Assembly: GCA_937927945.1 (NCBI GenBank)
Contig: CALEYW010000080.1
Coordinates: 57,290 to 121,289, forward strand
DNA length: 64,000 nt
Direction of reading: 5' to 3'
Source: an uncultured candidate division WPS-2 bacterium
Lineage (GTDB): Bacteria; Vulcanimicrobiota; Vulcanimicrobiia; Vulcanimicrobiales; Vulcanimicrobiaceae
Shown one piece after another: positions 42,998 through 52,206 of the stretch (position 1 is the first letter of the stretch; every line of letters begins with the position of its first letter). The notes below the pieces were generated by a model. It had not been told where the DNA came from, ran no database searches, and saw only the letters and a program-made list of their open reading frames with translations. The translations under genes were made by a program, and so were the position numbers.

Positions 42998-43642
42998 ATG
43001 TCTGCTGTAGGAACGTCCCAGTCGCGAAGTAGCCACCCACCGTTCAACGAGGGCGCCGCGCACAATGCGGCGCCCTCACGTTTCGGCGCGCCGTCGCTCG
43101 ACGACATGCCCGACGACATTCGCGTGATCTGCGAAGAGACGCGCGCCAAGATCGGCTTCGTCCCGAACGTCTTTCTGGCGTACGCCAAACGGCCGGAACA
43201 CTTCCGCGCGTTCATGCACTACCACGACCTGCTGATGAAAGGCCCGAGCGGCCTCTCGCGCGCCGAACGCGAGGCGATCGTCGTCGCCGTATCGGCGGAG
43301 AACGACTGCCTCTACTGCGTGATCTCGCATGGCGCGGCGCTGCGCATCCTCGGCAAAGACAGCGTCGTCGCCGATCAGATCGCGACCAACTGGCGCACCG
43401 CCGACCTCTCCCCGCGCTTGCGAGCGATCCTCACCTTCGCGTCTCGCGTCAACGAACGCGGCTTCAGCGCGACCGACAAGGAGCTCGCCGAACTCAAGGC
43501 CTTGGGCTTGAGCGATGAAGACGCCTGGGACATCGCCTCCGTCGCCGCGTTCTTCGGCTTGTCCAATCGCATGGCGGGCTTCATGGACATGCGCCCCAAC
43601 CCGCAATTCCACGAGATGGGGCGGCCTGGGACAAGTCGCTGA
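42998..43642 (+). CDS. AhpD-like peroxidase-related protein (carboxymuconolactone decarboxylase family)
   Basis: 214 residues. The redox motif Cys104-x-x-Cys107 in ENDCLYCVISHG with the following His is the AhpD-type proton-relay site; the C-terminal DIASVAAFFGLSNRMAGFMDMRPN is characteristic of the peroxidase-related subfamily. Cytoplasmic, probably reduces peroxides or relays electrons to a peroxidase. Starts 47 bases after the CHRD-like gene on the same strand, facing away from a predicted H2O2-producing oxidase operon, so a protective role is plausible. Confidence 0.88.
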   Translation: MSAVGTSQSRSSHPPFNEGAAHNAAPSRFGAPSLDDMPDDIRVICEETRAKIGFVPNVFLAYAKRPEHFRAFMHYHDLLMKGPSGLSRAEREAIVVAVSAENDCLYCVISHGAALRILGKDSVVADQIATNWRTADLSPRLRAILTFASRVNERGFSATDKELAELKALGLSDEDAWDIASVAAFFGLSNRMAGFMDMRPNPQFHEMGRPGTSR

Positions 43643-43722
43643 GGCGCGCTTCCCAAGGTCACACGTCAGTCGCTTCGACGGATCGCTAAAGGGACCGAGC
43701 GCCCATCAGCGTAGAGGGCCGC

Positions 43723-46700
43723 ATGAGAGGTCTCTTGCGCGCCGCCGCTGCGCTTGTCGCGGCGGCTTTCCTTACCGTATCGCTGGCCCCCGCGCCGGCC
43801 CAGTCCGGCACGACCGGGTCGATCGTCGGCCGCGTCGTCGATCAGAGAACCGGCACGCCGGTCGCCGGTGCCGCGGTGACCGCGGCTTCGCCCTCGCAGA
43901 CGGAGCGTTCGGTCACCGACGCGGCCGGCGGCTTCCGGTTCCTCTCGCTCTCACCGGACACGTACACGGTGACGGTCGAGCGCACGAGCTATGACACGCT
44001 GACCTTGAGCGGCGTAACCGTTCAGGCCGACCAGACACAGACGCTGAACCGCGCGCTGGCGCCGCGCCTGCAGACGATCGGCGGCACGACTGCCCGCCGC
44101 GCGAGCGACCTGGTGCGCTCCGGGACGACGAGCGACGTCTACTCCGTGAGCGGCGCGCAAGCCGACGCGGCCGCGGCGCTGGGCGGACCCGGCGGGCTCA
44201 CCAATGCCTACGCCGCGATCTCGTCAGTCCCCGGAACGGTGGTCCAGGCGGGGCAGCAAGGCTGGTATCAACAGCTGTCGATTCGCGGCGGCGACATCGA
44301 TCAGGTCGGCTACGAGCTCGACGGCATCCCGGTCAACCGCGTGTACGACAACGCGCCGCAGACGATGCTCTCGACGCTGGGCCAGCAAGAGCTGCAGGTC
44401 TACACCGGCGGAACTCCCGCGACGTCGGACGGACAAGGCCTCTCGGGTTACGTCAACCAGGTCATCCGGACGGGGACCTATCCGACCTCGCTCACGATGA
44501 ACGCCGGCATGGGAAGTCCCGCGTTCTTCCACCGGCTCTCGTTCGAAGTCGGCGGCGCGACGAAGAATCGCAACTTCTCGTACTACGTCGGAGTCTCGGG
44601 CGCGAATCAGGACTATCGCTACATCGACGGCAACAACGGCGCGAGCGATCCGCGCTTCTTCTACCCGGTCTCATATCCGTTCGGCGACAACTTCAACCGC
44701 TTCAACATCTTCGACGGTACGCCGAGCTACGTTTCCGGCACCACGGCGACCGTCAACAACGGGCTGTATTTCGCACCCGGACAGACGTACGCCATCGCGC
44801 ATACGTCGCAGCGCGACAACGTGGTGAACCTGCACTGGGGCATCCCACGCAAGTCCGGCCGCGACGACGTGCAGTTCCTTTACGTGACGAGCGAGCTGTT
44901 CAACAGCTACTACAGCTCGGTCAACGATCAGGGCGGACCGAACTTCGTTGCGAACGCGCTCGCCGAAGGCAACGGCGGACCGGCCGCGACCGCTCCCTAT
45001 CAAGCGAGCTGGCACGACGGCTACGTGTATAACGGACCGCTTTTTGCCGCACCGGGCGCCGGCGTCGTCCCCTACTATTTCATGAGCAGCCCGACGAACC
45101 GCGCGTTCGGCGCAAACATCTCGAACGATGCGCGCGACACGAACGACAACGGCGTCGGTGTCCTCAAGCTGCAGTACCAGCGCAACATCAACGACCGCTC
45201 GTTCCTGCGTCTCTTCGGGTACTCGGTCTACTCGAACTGGTTCATCACCGGCCAGGCCAACCAGAACTTCACCTGCTGCTTCGGCGCCGAGCTCAACGAT
45301 TACGAGATCCCGAGCCACACCTACGGCACGAGCCTCATGTACTCGAACCAACTCAACGACAAGCACCTCCTCACGATCACGGGGACCGAAAGTCAGACAA
45401 AGATCCAGCGCCGCTATTTCTACCAATTCCCCGGCAATCAGGGTATGGGGACGGCGTTCACCAACCTGATCGACCCGCGTACCGCCGCGCAAACGGGTAG
45501 TTGTTACAGCCCGGTGGACGGAGGGCTGACGAGTTGCTTCTCGAGCAGCAATCGTGGAACGTTCGCGACCCCGATTCCAGGTATCGAGCCTGTGGGCTCA
45601 CCCGCCGCCCTGGCGAACGCCCAGTGGATCGTCACCGAAAACGGGCCGCTCGGCCGAGTCAACAACGTCTCGCCGTTCTTCACCGCCGCCTCGATCAACG
45701 ACAACTGGACGGCCAACGACAAGCTTACGATGACGCTCGGCGTGCGCTTCGAAAATTACACGAACCGCTTGGGCGACACGACCGCGAGCCCGATCGGGGG
45801 GAGCGCCCTGAACCGCGCGTTCTGGATCAAGGCGTACGACAACGAGTACTGCTACAAGCCGGGCGTCTTCGGCGCGATCAACATCGCCGGCTCGGCGCCG
45901 GCGAACACGAACGGCGTCTTCGCGACCCCGGCGAACTGTGCGCAATACGCCGGGACGGGTTACGTCCCGGCGAACTTCCAGAACAGCACGCTGACGAAGC
46001 TCTCGAGCAGCGTGATCCAGCCGCGCTTGGCGTTTACTTACACCCTCAACCCCGACTCCGTCATCCGCGGCTCGTTCGGCGTCTACTCGCGCCCCGTCAA
46101 TACGTCGTGGCTGCAGTATAACGACCTCAACGACCGCGACTGGACGAAGTACGCGGCATCGAACTTCCTGGGCTACGGTTTCAACACGCCCACGCACAGC
46201 CTGCAGCCCGACACCTCGTACAACTACGACCTCTCGCTCGAGCAGCATCTGCGCGGCACCGACACGTCGTTCAAGCTCACACCGTTCTACCGCAGCACAC
46301 GCAACCAGCTGCAGGCGTTCCCGATCGGCGTCGGCGGCATCGTCAGCGGCTTCAACGTCGGCCACCAGACTTCGTACGGCGTGGAGTTCGCCGCCCGCAA
46401 GGGTGACTTCGCCCGAAACGGGCTCGCCGCGCAGCTCTCCTACACGTACACGCACAGCCGGATCAAGTATTCGCAGTTTCCGTCCGGCACGAGCGTGATC
46501 GACAGCATGAATCTGTACGTGAAAGACTACAACGCGTACACGTCGTTCTGCGGCGCAAACCCGAATGACAAGCGTTGCGGCACGACCGTCGGCGGCGGTG
46601 CCGCCGCGCAGTGCTACGACAGTTCCGGAGCCGGCGCCGGTCTCATCGGCGGTGCATGCCCGGCCGGCACCACCGTCAACCCGTACTACAACGCGCCGGT

Positions 46701-47352
46701 GCAGAATCTATTCCCGGTCGACGGCCAGTACACGACCTACGATCAGATTCCGCAGCCCTTCGTCGGGGAGAACGGCTACGAGACACCGCACGTCGTCTCC
46801 GCGGTCGTCCAGTACAAGCACGACCGGCTCACGGTCACGCCGAGCTTCACGTTCAGCTCCGGCTCGACGTACGGCTCGCCGCTGAGCTATCCGGGCTACA
46901 TCCCCGATAAGTGCGGCGATCCACTTCACGTCTACGCCTGCAGCGGCTTCACCAGCGCGAGCGGGCAGGCGTTGGACTACCTCTTCATTCCCGACGCGTT
47001 CACCGGCCAGTTCGACAACCTCGGCGCGTTCAAAGAGCCGTCGCGGTTCACGCTCAACCTGCAGACGTCGTACGACCTCACCAAGAGCGTGCGGCTGACG
47101 TTGACGCTGACCGGCCTGATGGACAAGTGCTATCAGCGCGGCTATGCGTGGGACGATCCCAACTTCTGCGTCTACTCGGAACTGCCCTCAGGCGGCGCGG
47201 GTCTCGGCCCGTCGGGGAACTTCATCCCCATCGCACAGACGCCGGTGCAGTTGCGTTACCCCTACGGGGACTTCAGCAACAACCTCAACACCGGCTTCGT
47301 CGGAACGAAGATCCCCTTCCAAGCCGCCCTGGACGTCCGCCTTAAGATGTAA
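43723..47352 (+). CDS. Large TonB-dependent receptor with carboxypeptidase-like regulatory domain
   Basis: 1209 residues. Signal peptide (LLRAAAALVAAAFLTVSLAPAPAQ), regulatory-like domain (about 32-105: GSIVGRVVDQRTGTPVAGAAVT), linker with LQTIGGTTARRASDLVRSG, a plug (AAISSVPGTVVQ, LSIRGGDIDQVGYELDGIPVNR, QELQVYTGGTPATSDGQGLSGYVNQ) and a long barrel with many Tyr/Asn loops and several paired cysteines in extracellular loops; it ends DVRLKM, without the usual terminal aromatic. Ligand unknown. A paralogue of the receptor at 13.6 kb. Confidence 0.92.
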   Translation: MRGLLRAAAALVAAAFLTVSLAPAPAQSGTTGSIVGRVVDQRTGTPVAGAAVTAASPSQTERSVTDAAGGFRFLSLSPDTYTVTVERTSYDTLTLSGVTVQADQTQTLNRALAPRLQTIGGTTARRASDLVRSGTTSDVYSVSGAQADAAAALGGPGGLTNAYAAISSVPGTVVQAGQQGWYQQLSIRGGDIDQVGYELDGIPVNRVYDNAPQTMLSTLGQQELQVYTGGTPATSDGQGLSGYVNQVIRTGTYPTSLTMNAGMGSPAFFHRLSFEVGGATKNRNFSYYVGVSGANQDYRYIDGNNGASDPRFFYPVSYPFGDNFNRFNIFDGTPSYVSGTTATVNNGLYFAPGQTYAIAHTSQRDNVVNLHWGIPRKSGRDDVQFLYVTSELFNSYYSSVNDQGGPNFVANALAEGNGGPAATAPYQASWHDGYVYNGPLFAAPGAGVVPYYFMSSPTNRAFGANISNDARDTNDNGVGVLKLQYQRNINDRSFLRLFGYSVYSNWFITGQANQNFTCCFGAELNDYEIPSHTYGTSLMYSNQLNDKHLLTITGTESQTKIQRRYFYQFPGNQGMGTAFTNLIDPRTAAQTGSCYSPVDGGLTSCFSSSNRGTFATPIPGIEPVGSPAALANAQWIVTENGPLGRVNNVSPFFTAASINDNWTANDKLTMTLGVRFENYTNRLGDTTASPIGGSALNRAFWIKAYDNEYCYKPGVFGAINIAGSAPANTNGVFATPANCAQYAGTGYVPANFQNSTLTKLSSSVIQPRLAFTYTLNPDSVIRGSFGVYSRPVNTSWLQYNDLNDRDWTKYAASNFLGYGFNTPTHSLQPDTSYNYDLSLEQHLRGTDTSFKLTPFYRSTRNQLQAFPIGVGGIVSGFNVGHQTSYGVEFAARKGDFARNGLAAQLSYTYTHSRIKYSQFPSGTSVIDSMNLYVKDYNAYTSFCGANPNDKRCGTTVGGGAAAQCYDSSGAGAGLIGGACPAGTTVNPYYNAPVQNLFPVDGQYTTYDQIPQPFVGENGYETPHVVSAVVQYKHDRLTVTPSFTFSSGSTYGSPLSYPGYIPDKCGDPLHVYACSGFTSASGQALDYLFIPDAFTGQFDNLGAFKEPSRFTLNLQTSYDLTKSVRLTLTLTGLMDKCYQRGYAWDDPNFCVYSELPSGGAGLGPSGNFIPIAQTPVQLRYPYGDFSNNLNTGFVGTKIPFQAALDVRLKM

Positions 47353-47478
47353 GGGCCAATTAAATGACGCTCAACTCCGGTTCGCCCACTGATGCCAGGC
47401 CGACGAGGGGTCAGACCTTCTCTTAATCAATACGCAAATTCAGATTCGCAATCGACCCCAGATGAGCATCAAGCAGGC

Positions 47479-48552
47479 ATGGTGACCCACGGCAAGCAAC
47501 GAGGGGCTTTAAAATCCCTGACCGCTGAGAATCTAACCGCATTCCCGTCAATCCAAATGGATTTCGGTCCTGACGTAAACGTCATAGTTGGTGAAAACGG
47601 AAGCGGCAAGACGCACATTCTCAAGGCGGCTTATTCCGTCATTGCGGTTAGCGTAGAGGAGCGCAGAAAGTCGAATAGCGCTCCGCCGACGAAATCGTTG
47701 TTGCAGACGCGCATAGCGGACAAACTCACGAATGTCTTTAAACCAGAAGTGCTCGGTCGTATCGCGCGGCGCCGCCAGGGGCGCGAACGCTGCGACATAG
47801 CGCTGCGTTTCGAAGATGCCTCTCTGAACATCGAGTTTGGCTTCGCCACTAACAGCAAGAGTGAGGTATCGATCAGTCGACTACCGACTAAATGGGTCGA
47901 AGCCTCCGCTGTCTATTTGCCAACACGCGAATTACTAACGATATTTCCCGGTTTCGTCTCCGTCTATGAAGGACACTATCTCGAATTCGAAGAGACCTGG
48001 CGCGATACGTGCATTTTGCTTGGGCTGCCTCTTCAGCGAGGCCCCCGAGAGGAGCGAATCAAGGATTTCCTCATACCCCTTGAAGCAGCGATGGGGGGCG
48101 GGATCGTTCTTGAACGGGACCGATTTTATCTTCGCACGTCGAGCGGTAAGATGGAGATGCCGTTAGTCGCTGAAGGCTTAAGGAAGCTTGGGATGGTCGC
48201 ACGTCTTATCGCAACAGGCACATTGCTCGACAATGGGTACTTGTTTTGGGATGAACCGGAAGCGAACCTAAACCCACGGCTCATAAAAGGGGTCGCACAA
48301 ACGATTCTCGACTTAGGCCGAAATGGCATTCAAGTCTTCATTGCGACGCACAGCCTCTTTCTGTTGCGTGAATTCGAGATATTGCTCGCCGACGTGCGCT
48401 ACAACTCTTTGAAACCGCGGTTTTTCGGTCTTCACAAAGGGCCCGACGGGGTTTCCGTTAGTCAAGGTTCGACAGTTGAAGAGATCGGCGAGATTTCAGC
48501 TTTGGACGAAAGCCTTGAGCAATCTGATCGCTTCCTTTCAATTGAAGACTAG
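47479..48552 (+). CDS. AAA family ATPase (AAA_21/OLD-like), putative defence module
   Basis: 357 residues from ATG 47479; an upstream frame start at 47392 is possible but adds an unlikely N-terminus. RecF/SMC-type ATPase: LTAENLTAFPSIQMDFG strand, Walker A GENGSGKT (38-45), Walker B LFWDEPEANLNP (Asp258, Glu259) and switch IATHS (288-292). No TOPRIM or HNH domain is fused. Lower-GC codon use than its neighbours: 29 of 60 bases are G or C in 48301-48360. The stop shares one base with the GTG of the nuclease-like gene. ATPase-nuclease pairs of this build are common in anti-phage systems; the role here is inferred. Confidence 0.85.
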   Translation: MVTHGKQRGALKSLTAENLTAFPSIQMDFGPDVNVIVGENGSGKTHILKAAYSVIAVSVEERRKSNSAPPTKSLLQTRIADKLTNVFKPEVLGRIARRRQGRERCDIALRFEDASLNIEFGFATNSKSEVSISRLPTKWVEASAVYLPTRELLTIFPGFVSVYEGHYLEFEETWRDTCILLGLPLQRGPREERIKDFLIPLEAAMGGGIVLERDRFYLRTSSGKMEMPLVAEGLRKLGMVARLIATGTLLDNGYLFWDEPEANLNPRLIKGVAQTILDLGRNGIQVFIATHSLFLLREFEILLADVRYNSLKPRFFGLHKGPDGVSVSQGSTVEEIGEISALDESLEQSDRFLSIED

Positions 48553-49076
48553 TGACGCTTTTGGGTGTGGGGAATTTGACCTTCGCCTTCGGCGCAGGGT
48601 TTACCATTTCACAATATGACGATTGGATGTACTATCGACATCATTTCGTGCGGATCAGAAACGGCATCAAGGCCATGGATATCCTCGCCGTTTCTTCCGA
48701 TGCTGTTGCGTATCTCATCGAGGTCAAGGACTATCGAGCGCATCAGCGTGTGAAAGCGACCGAAATCGGTGACGAGATATGCGGCAAGGTCCTTGATACT
48801 CTCGCCGCAATGCTTCCGGCTCGATTGAGTTCAAGCGAACCAGCAGAACGAGCCATGGCAAAATCCGTCGCCGGAGCAAGCAAGATTCGCGTCGTTTTGC
48901 ATTTGGAACAACCTTCAAAACACTCCAAGCTTTTCCCACGTGCGATCGATCCGGCAGACGTCGAGCAACGACTACGGCAGCTTCTGAAGCCTATCGACGC
49001 ACACCCGAGGGTTACGGAAATGAAGCAAATGCGCAAATTACCCTGGACCGTGACCGAAGGCGCAGCGCGCTGCTAA
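48552..49076 (+). CDS. Small PD-(D/E)XK-like nuclease candidate, partner of the AAA ATPase
   Basis: 174 residues, GTG start overlapping the ATPase stop (TAGTG). A nuclease-like core is visible: Asp43 in MDILAVSS and Glu57-Val-Lys59 in YLIEVKDYR, i.e. D-x13-E-x-K, the PD-(D/E)XK spacing. A helix follows (TEIGDEICGKVLDTLAAML), then a positively charged region. No known family name recognised. AT-rich like the ATPase gene and clearly paired with it. DNA or RNA cleavage is inferred from the motif only. Confidence 0.75.
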   Translation: MTLLGVGNLTFAFGAGFTISQYDDWMYYRHHFVRIRNGIKAMDILAVSSDAVAYLIEVKDYRAHQRVKATEIGDEICGKVLDTLAAMLPARLSSSEPAERAMAKSVAGASKIRVVLHLEQPSKHSKLFPRAIDPADVEQRLRQLLKPIDAHPRVTEMKQMRKLPWTVTEGAARC

Positions 49077-49085
49077 GCCCGCCAA

Positions 49086-50054
49086 TCAATTGATGCAGGC
49101 CGCGAAGGCTGCGGGGTCGACGTTGCCGCCGCTGAGCGTGACGCCGACGCGGGTGCCGCGGACATCGACTTTTTCGAAGAGCAGCGCGGCGAGCGCGCTC
49201 GCGCCGCTCGGTTCGAGCACGAGCTTGAGGCGTTCGAACGCGAAGCGCATCGTCGCGCGAATCTCATCGTCGGTGACGGTGACGATTCCGGCCGCGATGC
49301 TGCGGACGATCGGCCACGTCAATTCGCCCGGGGCCTGGGTCTGCTGGCCGTCGGCAATCGTTTTCGGCACGGGGATCGAGACGATCCGATCGGCGGCCCA
49401 GGAGCGCACCCAATCGTCGCCGGCCTCGGGCTCGACGCCGTAGACGCGCACGCCCGGCGAGAGCGCCGTCGCGGCGAGACACGAACCGGCCATCAAACCC
49501 CCGCCGCCGAGGCAGACGAGCAGCGCGTCGAGCGGGCCGGCGTCCTCGATCAGCTCGAGGGCGACGGTCCCTTGCCCGGCGATGATCGCCGGATCGTCGT
49601 ACGGCGGCACGAGCGTCGCGCCGCGCTCGTCCGCGATCGAGGCGGCGAGCTCGGCGCGATTCATCTGCTCGCGCTCGTAGAGCACGACCTCGGCTCCGTA
49701 TCCCCGCGTAGCGGCGAGCTTCGCCGCCGGCGCATCCGCCGGCATCACGATGACCGCCGGGACGCCGAGCAGTTGTGCCGCGAGCGCCACGCCCTGCGCG
49801 TGGTTGCCGCTCGAGAACGCGACGACCCCGCCGGCGCGTTCGCTCGGCGTGAGTTGCGCGAGCCGGTTGTACGCGCCGCGGAACTTGAACGCGCCCATGC
49901 GCTGCAGGTTCTCCGCCTTGAGGAACACCCGCGCGCCGGTCCGCTCGTCGAGCGTGCGCGAGGTGACGACCGGTGTGCGGTGCGCGACGCTGCGCAGGCG
50001 CCCGGCCGCCGCACGCACGTCGTCGAACGTCGCAGCGAACGAAGACTCGATCAC
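49086..50054 (-). CDS. PLP-dependent threonine/serine dehydratase (or serine racemase-like)
   Basis: 322 residues, GTG start. Fold-type II PLP enzyme: Schiff-base Lys in MGAFKFRGAYNRL, SSGNHAQGVALAA for the phosphate/substrate loop, and LLVCLGGGGLMAG for the PLP phosphate. No C-terminal ACT domain, so it is the catabolic or racemase-like short form rather than biosynthetic IlvA. Converts threonine or serine to the 2-oxo acid and ammonia. The GTG overlaps the stop of the upstream gene (GTGA). Confidence 0.9.
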   Translation of the reverse strand: MIESSFAATFDDVRAAAGRLRSVAHRTPVVTSRTLDERTGARVFLKAENLQRMGAFKFRGAYNRLAQLTPSERAGGVVAFSSGNHAQGVALAAQLLGVPAVIVMPADAPAAKLAATRGYGAEVVLYEREQMNRAELAASIADERGATLVPPYDDPAIIAGQGTVALELIEDAGPLDALLVCLGGGGLMAGSCLAATALSPGVRVYGVEPEAGDDWVRSWAADRIVSIPVPKTIADGQQTQAPGELTWPIVRSIAAGIVTVTDDEIRATMRFAFERLKLVLEPSGASALAALLFEKVDVRGTRVGVTLSGGNVDPAAFAACIN

Positions 50055-50530
50055 TGCGCCGCGATCGGGTCCCAGCGGAAGTGGAAGACCTTGTCCTGCG
50101 GATCGAACTCGATTTTCTCGTGCACGGCCCCCTTGTCGAATGTCACGTCGAACTCGTGCACCCGCGGCGGATCGGTCGGCGGCGTGTGTTCCTTGACGCG
50201 CTTGATCTTGCCGAGCGCCGAGAACTTGTCGGTCGCGGCGCCGAGGCGCGCGCGCGGCATGTCGGCCGCCGTGCCGCTGTTCTCGAGCTTCTGCACCGCG
50301 GCGACGTCGCCGTTTTGGATCGCCTGGGTGAGCTGGTGCGCGATCTTCTCGTACTTGTTCTCTGCGCCGGCGCACGTTCTCAAGACCAGCGCCACGACGA
50401 TCACGCCGAGGACCGCCCACAAGATCTGACGCTGCCGCGAGCGCGCTGGCGGCGCCGGCGGCGGCATCGTCGAGACCGGGCGTGCCACCGGCGGCTGCGG
50501 TGGTGGGGGCGGCGGAGCGGGAGGGTTCAC
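50051..50530 (-). CDS. Single-pass membrane protein with small C-terminal domain, unknown
   Basis: 159 residues, GTG at 50530. Pro-rich N-terminus (NPPAPPPPPPQPPVARP), one transmembrane helix (ILWAVLGVIVVALVLRTC, about 36-53) and a C-terminal alpha/beta segment (KYEKIAHQLTQAIQNGDVAAVQKLENS, then strands to KVFHFRWDPI). The C-terminal part resembles small NTF2-like/DUF domains but no family is certain. Overlaps prfC upstream and the dehydratase downstream by 4 bases each. Confidence 0.7.
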   Translation of the reverse strand: MNPPAPPPPPPQPPVARPVSTMPPPAPPARSRQRQILWAVLGVIVVALVLRTCAGAENKYEKIAHQLTQAIQNGDVAAVQKLENSGTAADMPRARLGAATDKFSALGKIKRVKEHTPPTDPPRVHEFDVTFDKGAVHEKIEFDPQDKVFHFRWDPIAAQ

Positions 50531-52146
50531 GCCGGCACCTCGCGGGCGAGATCGCGCGCGCCGAAGGCTTCGAACCGCAGCCCCGGATTCCACTGCTGCG
50601 CCAGACCGATGCTCCACTCGCTCTCGAAGAGCGCGAGCGCGTTGCCGTCCCAGTCTTCGACCAGTCGCGCGCTCGAGCCGAGGGTCGCAGCGGCGGTGTT
50701 TTCACCGGTCACGCGGCGCGCCGTGGTGTAGGGGAGCGTTTGGAAGACGGTTTTCACGTTGTACTCAGACTCCAAGCGGTACTTGACGACTTCGAACTGG
50801 AGCGCGCCGACGGCCGCGAGGATCGGCTCGATCCGCGTCTGCCCGTAGGGGTAGAACACCTGGATCGCGCCCTCCTCGCGCAGCTGCGCGATCCCTTTCT
50901 GAAATGACTTGTACGTCGCCGTGTCGATACTCCGGACCAGCGCGAAATGTTCCGGCTCGAAGGCGGGGATCGGCTCGAACGGCACGGCGTCGCCCTCGGA
51001 GAGCGTATCCCCGATCGCGAACACGCCGGGATTCGCCAGGCCGACCACGTCGCCCGCGAACGCCACGTCGACCGATTCACGCTCCGACGCGAAGAGCTTC
51101 ATCGCGCGGGTCAGCCGCACGTCTTTGCCGGTCCGCACGTTGCGCACGGTCATGTCGCGCTCGAACTTCCCGCTGCACACGCGCACGAAAGCGATGCGAT
51201 CGCGATGGCGCGGATCCATGTTCGCTTGGATCTTGAACACGAACCCGCTGAACCGCTCGTCGGTCGGCTCGACGACGTGCTTCTCGGCGTCGACGCGCGC
51301 CGCGGGCGGCGGCCCCATCTCGACGAACTTGTCGAGGAACAGCTCGACCCCGAAGTTCGTGACGGCGCTCCCGAAGAACACCGGCGTCACGTCGCCGCGC
51401 AGCATCGCCGCGTAATCGAAATCGGCGCCCGCGCCTTCGAGCAATTCGAGCTGGTCGAGGAATTCGCGATAGGTGCGCTCGTCGACGAGAGCGGCGATCT
51501 TCGGGTCTTTCGGATCGCTGGCGGTCACCGGAGCGCGCTTCGCGCCGTGCATCGTGCGCTCGAAGACGTGAACCTCGCGGGACTCGCGATCGTACACGCC
51601 GCGGAACGTCTCGCCGTTCCCGAGCGGCCAGTTCACCGGATACGCGCCGATCCCGAGCACGTTCTCCAGCTCGTCGAGGAGTTCGAGCGGATCGCGGCTG
51701 GGCCGGTCCATCTTGTTGATGAACGTGAACAGCGGGATCCGCCGCGCGCGGCAGATCGCGAAGAGCTTGCGGGTCTGCGGCTCGACGCCCTTTGCGGCGT
51801 CGATCAGCATCACCGCGGAGTCGGCCGCCAGCAGCGTGCGGTAGGTGTCTTCACCGAAATCCTGATGGCCCGGCGTGTCCAGCAAGTTCATCGTGTGATC
51901 GTGATACGGGAACTGCAGGACCGTCGAGGTGATCGAGATCCCGCGCTCGCGCTCCAGTTCCATCCAGTCCGAGGTCGCCGCTCGCGCCCGTCTCCGGGCA
52001 GCCACCTGCCCTGCCGTGACGATCGCCCCACCGTACAGGAGGAGCTTCTCGGTCAGCGTGGTCTTGCCGGCATCGGGATGCGAGATGATCGCAAACGTGC
52101 GCCGCTTGGCGACTTCCTCGCGAATGTCCATGGCGACCCGCTCCAT
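50527..52146 (-). CDS. prfC: Peptide chain release factor 3
   Basis: 539 residues. Translational GTPase that recycles RF1/RF2 after termination. P-loop SHPDAGKTT, switch region SDWMELERERGISITSTVLQF (RF3-specific, versus EF-G), DTPGHQDFGEDTYR and NKMDRPSRDPLELLDE are intact; the C-terminus has FYPYGQTRIEPILAAVGALQFEV, typical of RF3. The start is ATG 52146 or 52131 (MDIREEVAKRRTFAIIS); the shorter one matches the family better. Confidence 0.96.
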   Translation of the reverse strand: MERVAMDIREEVAKRRTFAIISHPDAGKTTLTEKLLLYGGAIVTAGQVAARRRARAATSDWMELERERGISITSTVLQFPYHDHTMNLLDTPGHQDFGEDTYRTLLAADSAVMLIDAAKGVEPQTRKLFAICRARRIPLFTFINKMDRPSRDPLELLDELENVLGIGAYPVNWPLGNGETFRGVYDRESREVHVFERTMHGAKRAPVTASDPKDPKIAALVDERTYREFLDQLELLEGAGADFDYAAMLRGDVTPVFFGSAVTNFGVELFLDKFVEMGPPPAARVDAEKHVVEPTDERFSGFVFKIQANMDPRHRDRIAFVRVCSGKFERDMTVRNVRTGKDVRLTRAMKLFASERESVDVAFAGDVVGLANPGVFAIGDTLSEGDAVPFEPIPAFEPEHFALVRSIDTATYKSFQKGIAQLREEGAIQVFYPYGQTRIEPILAAVGALQFEVVKYRLESEYNVKTVFQTLPYTTARRVTGENTAAATLGSSARLVEDWDGNALALFESEWSIGLAQQWNPGLRFEAFGARDLAREVPA

Positions 52147-52206
52147 TCGACTTCGGCCGCAAGCGTACTCCTCGGCCGGCCGGCGGCGCAGCGCGATCCT
52201 GGCCGG

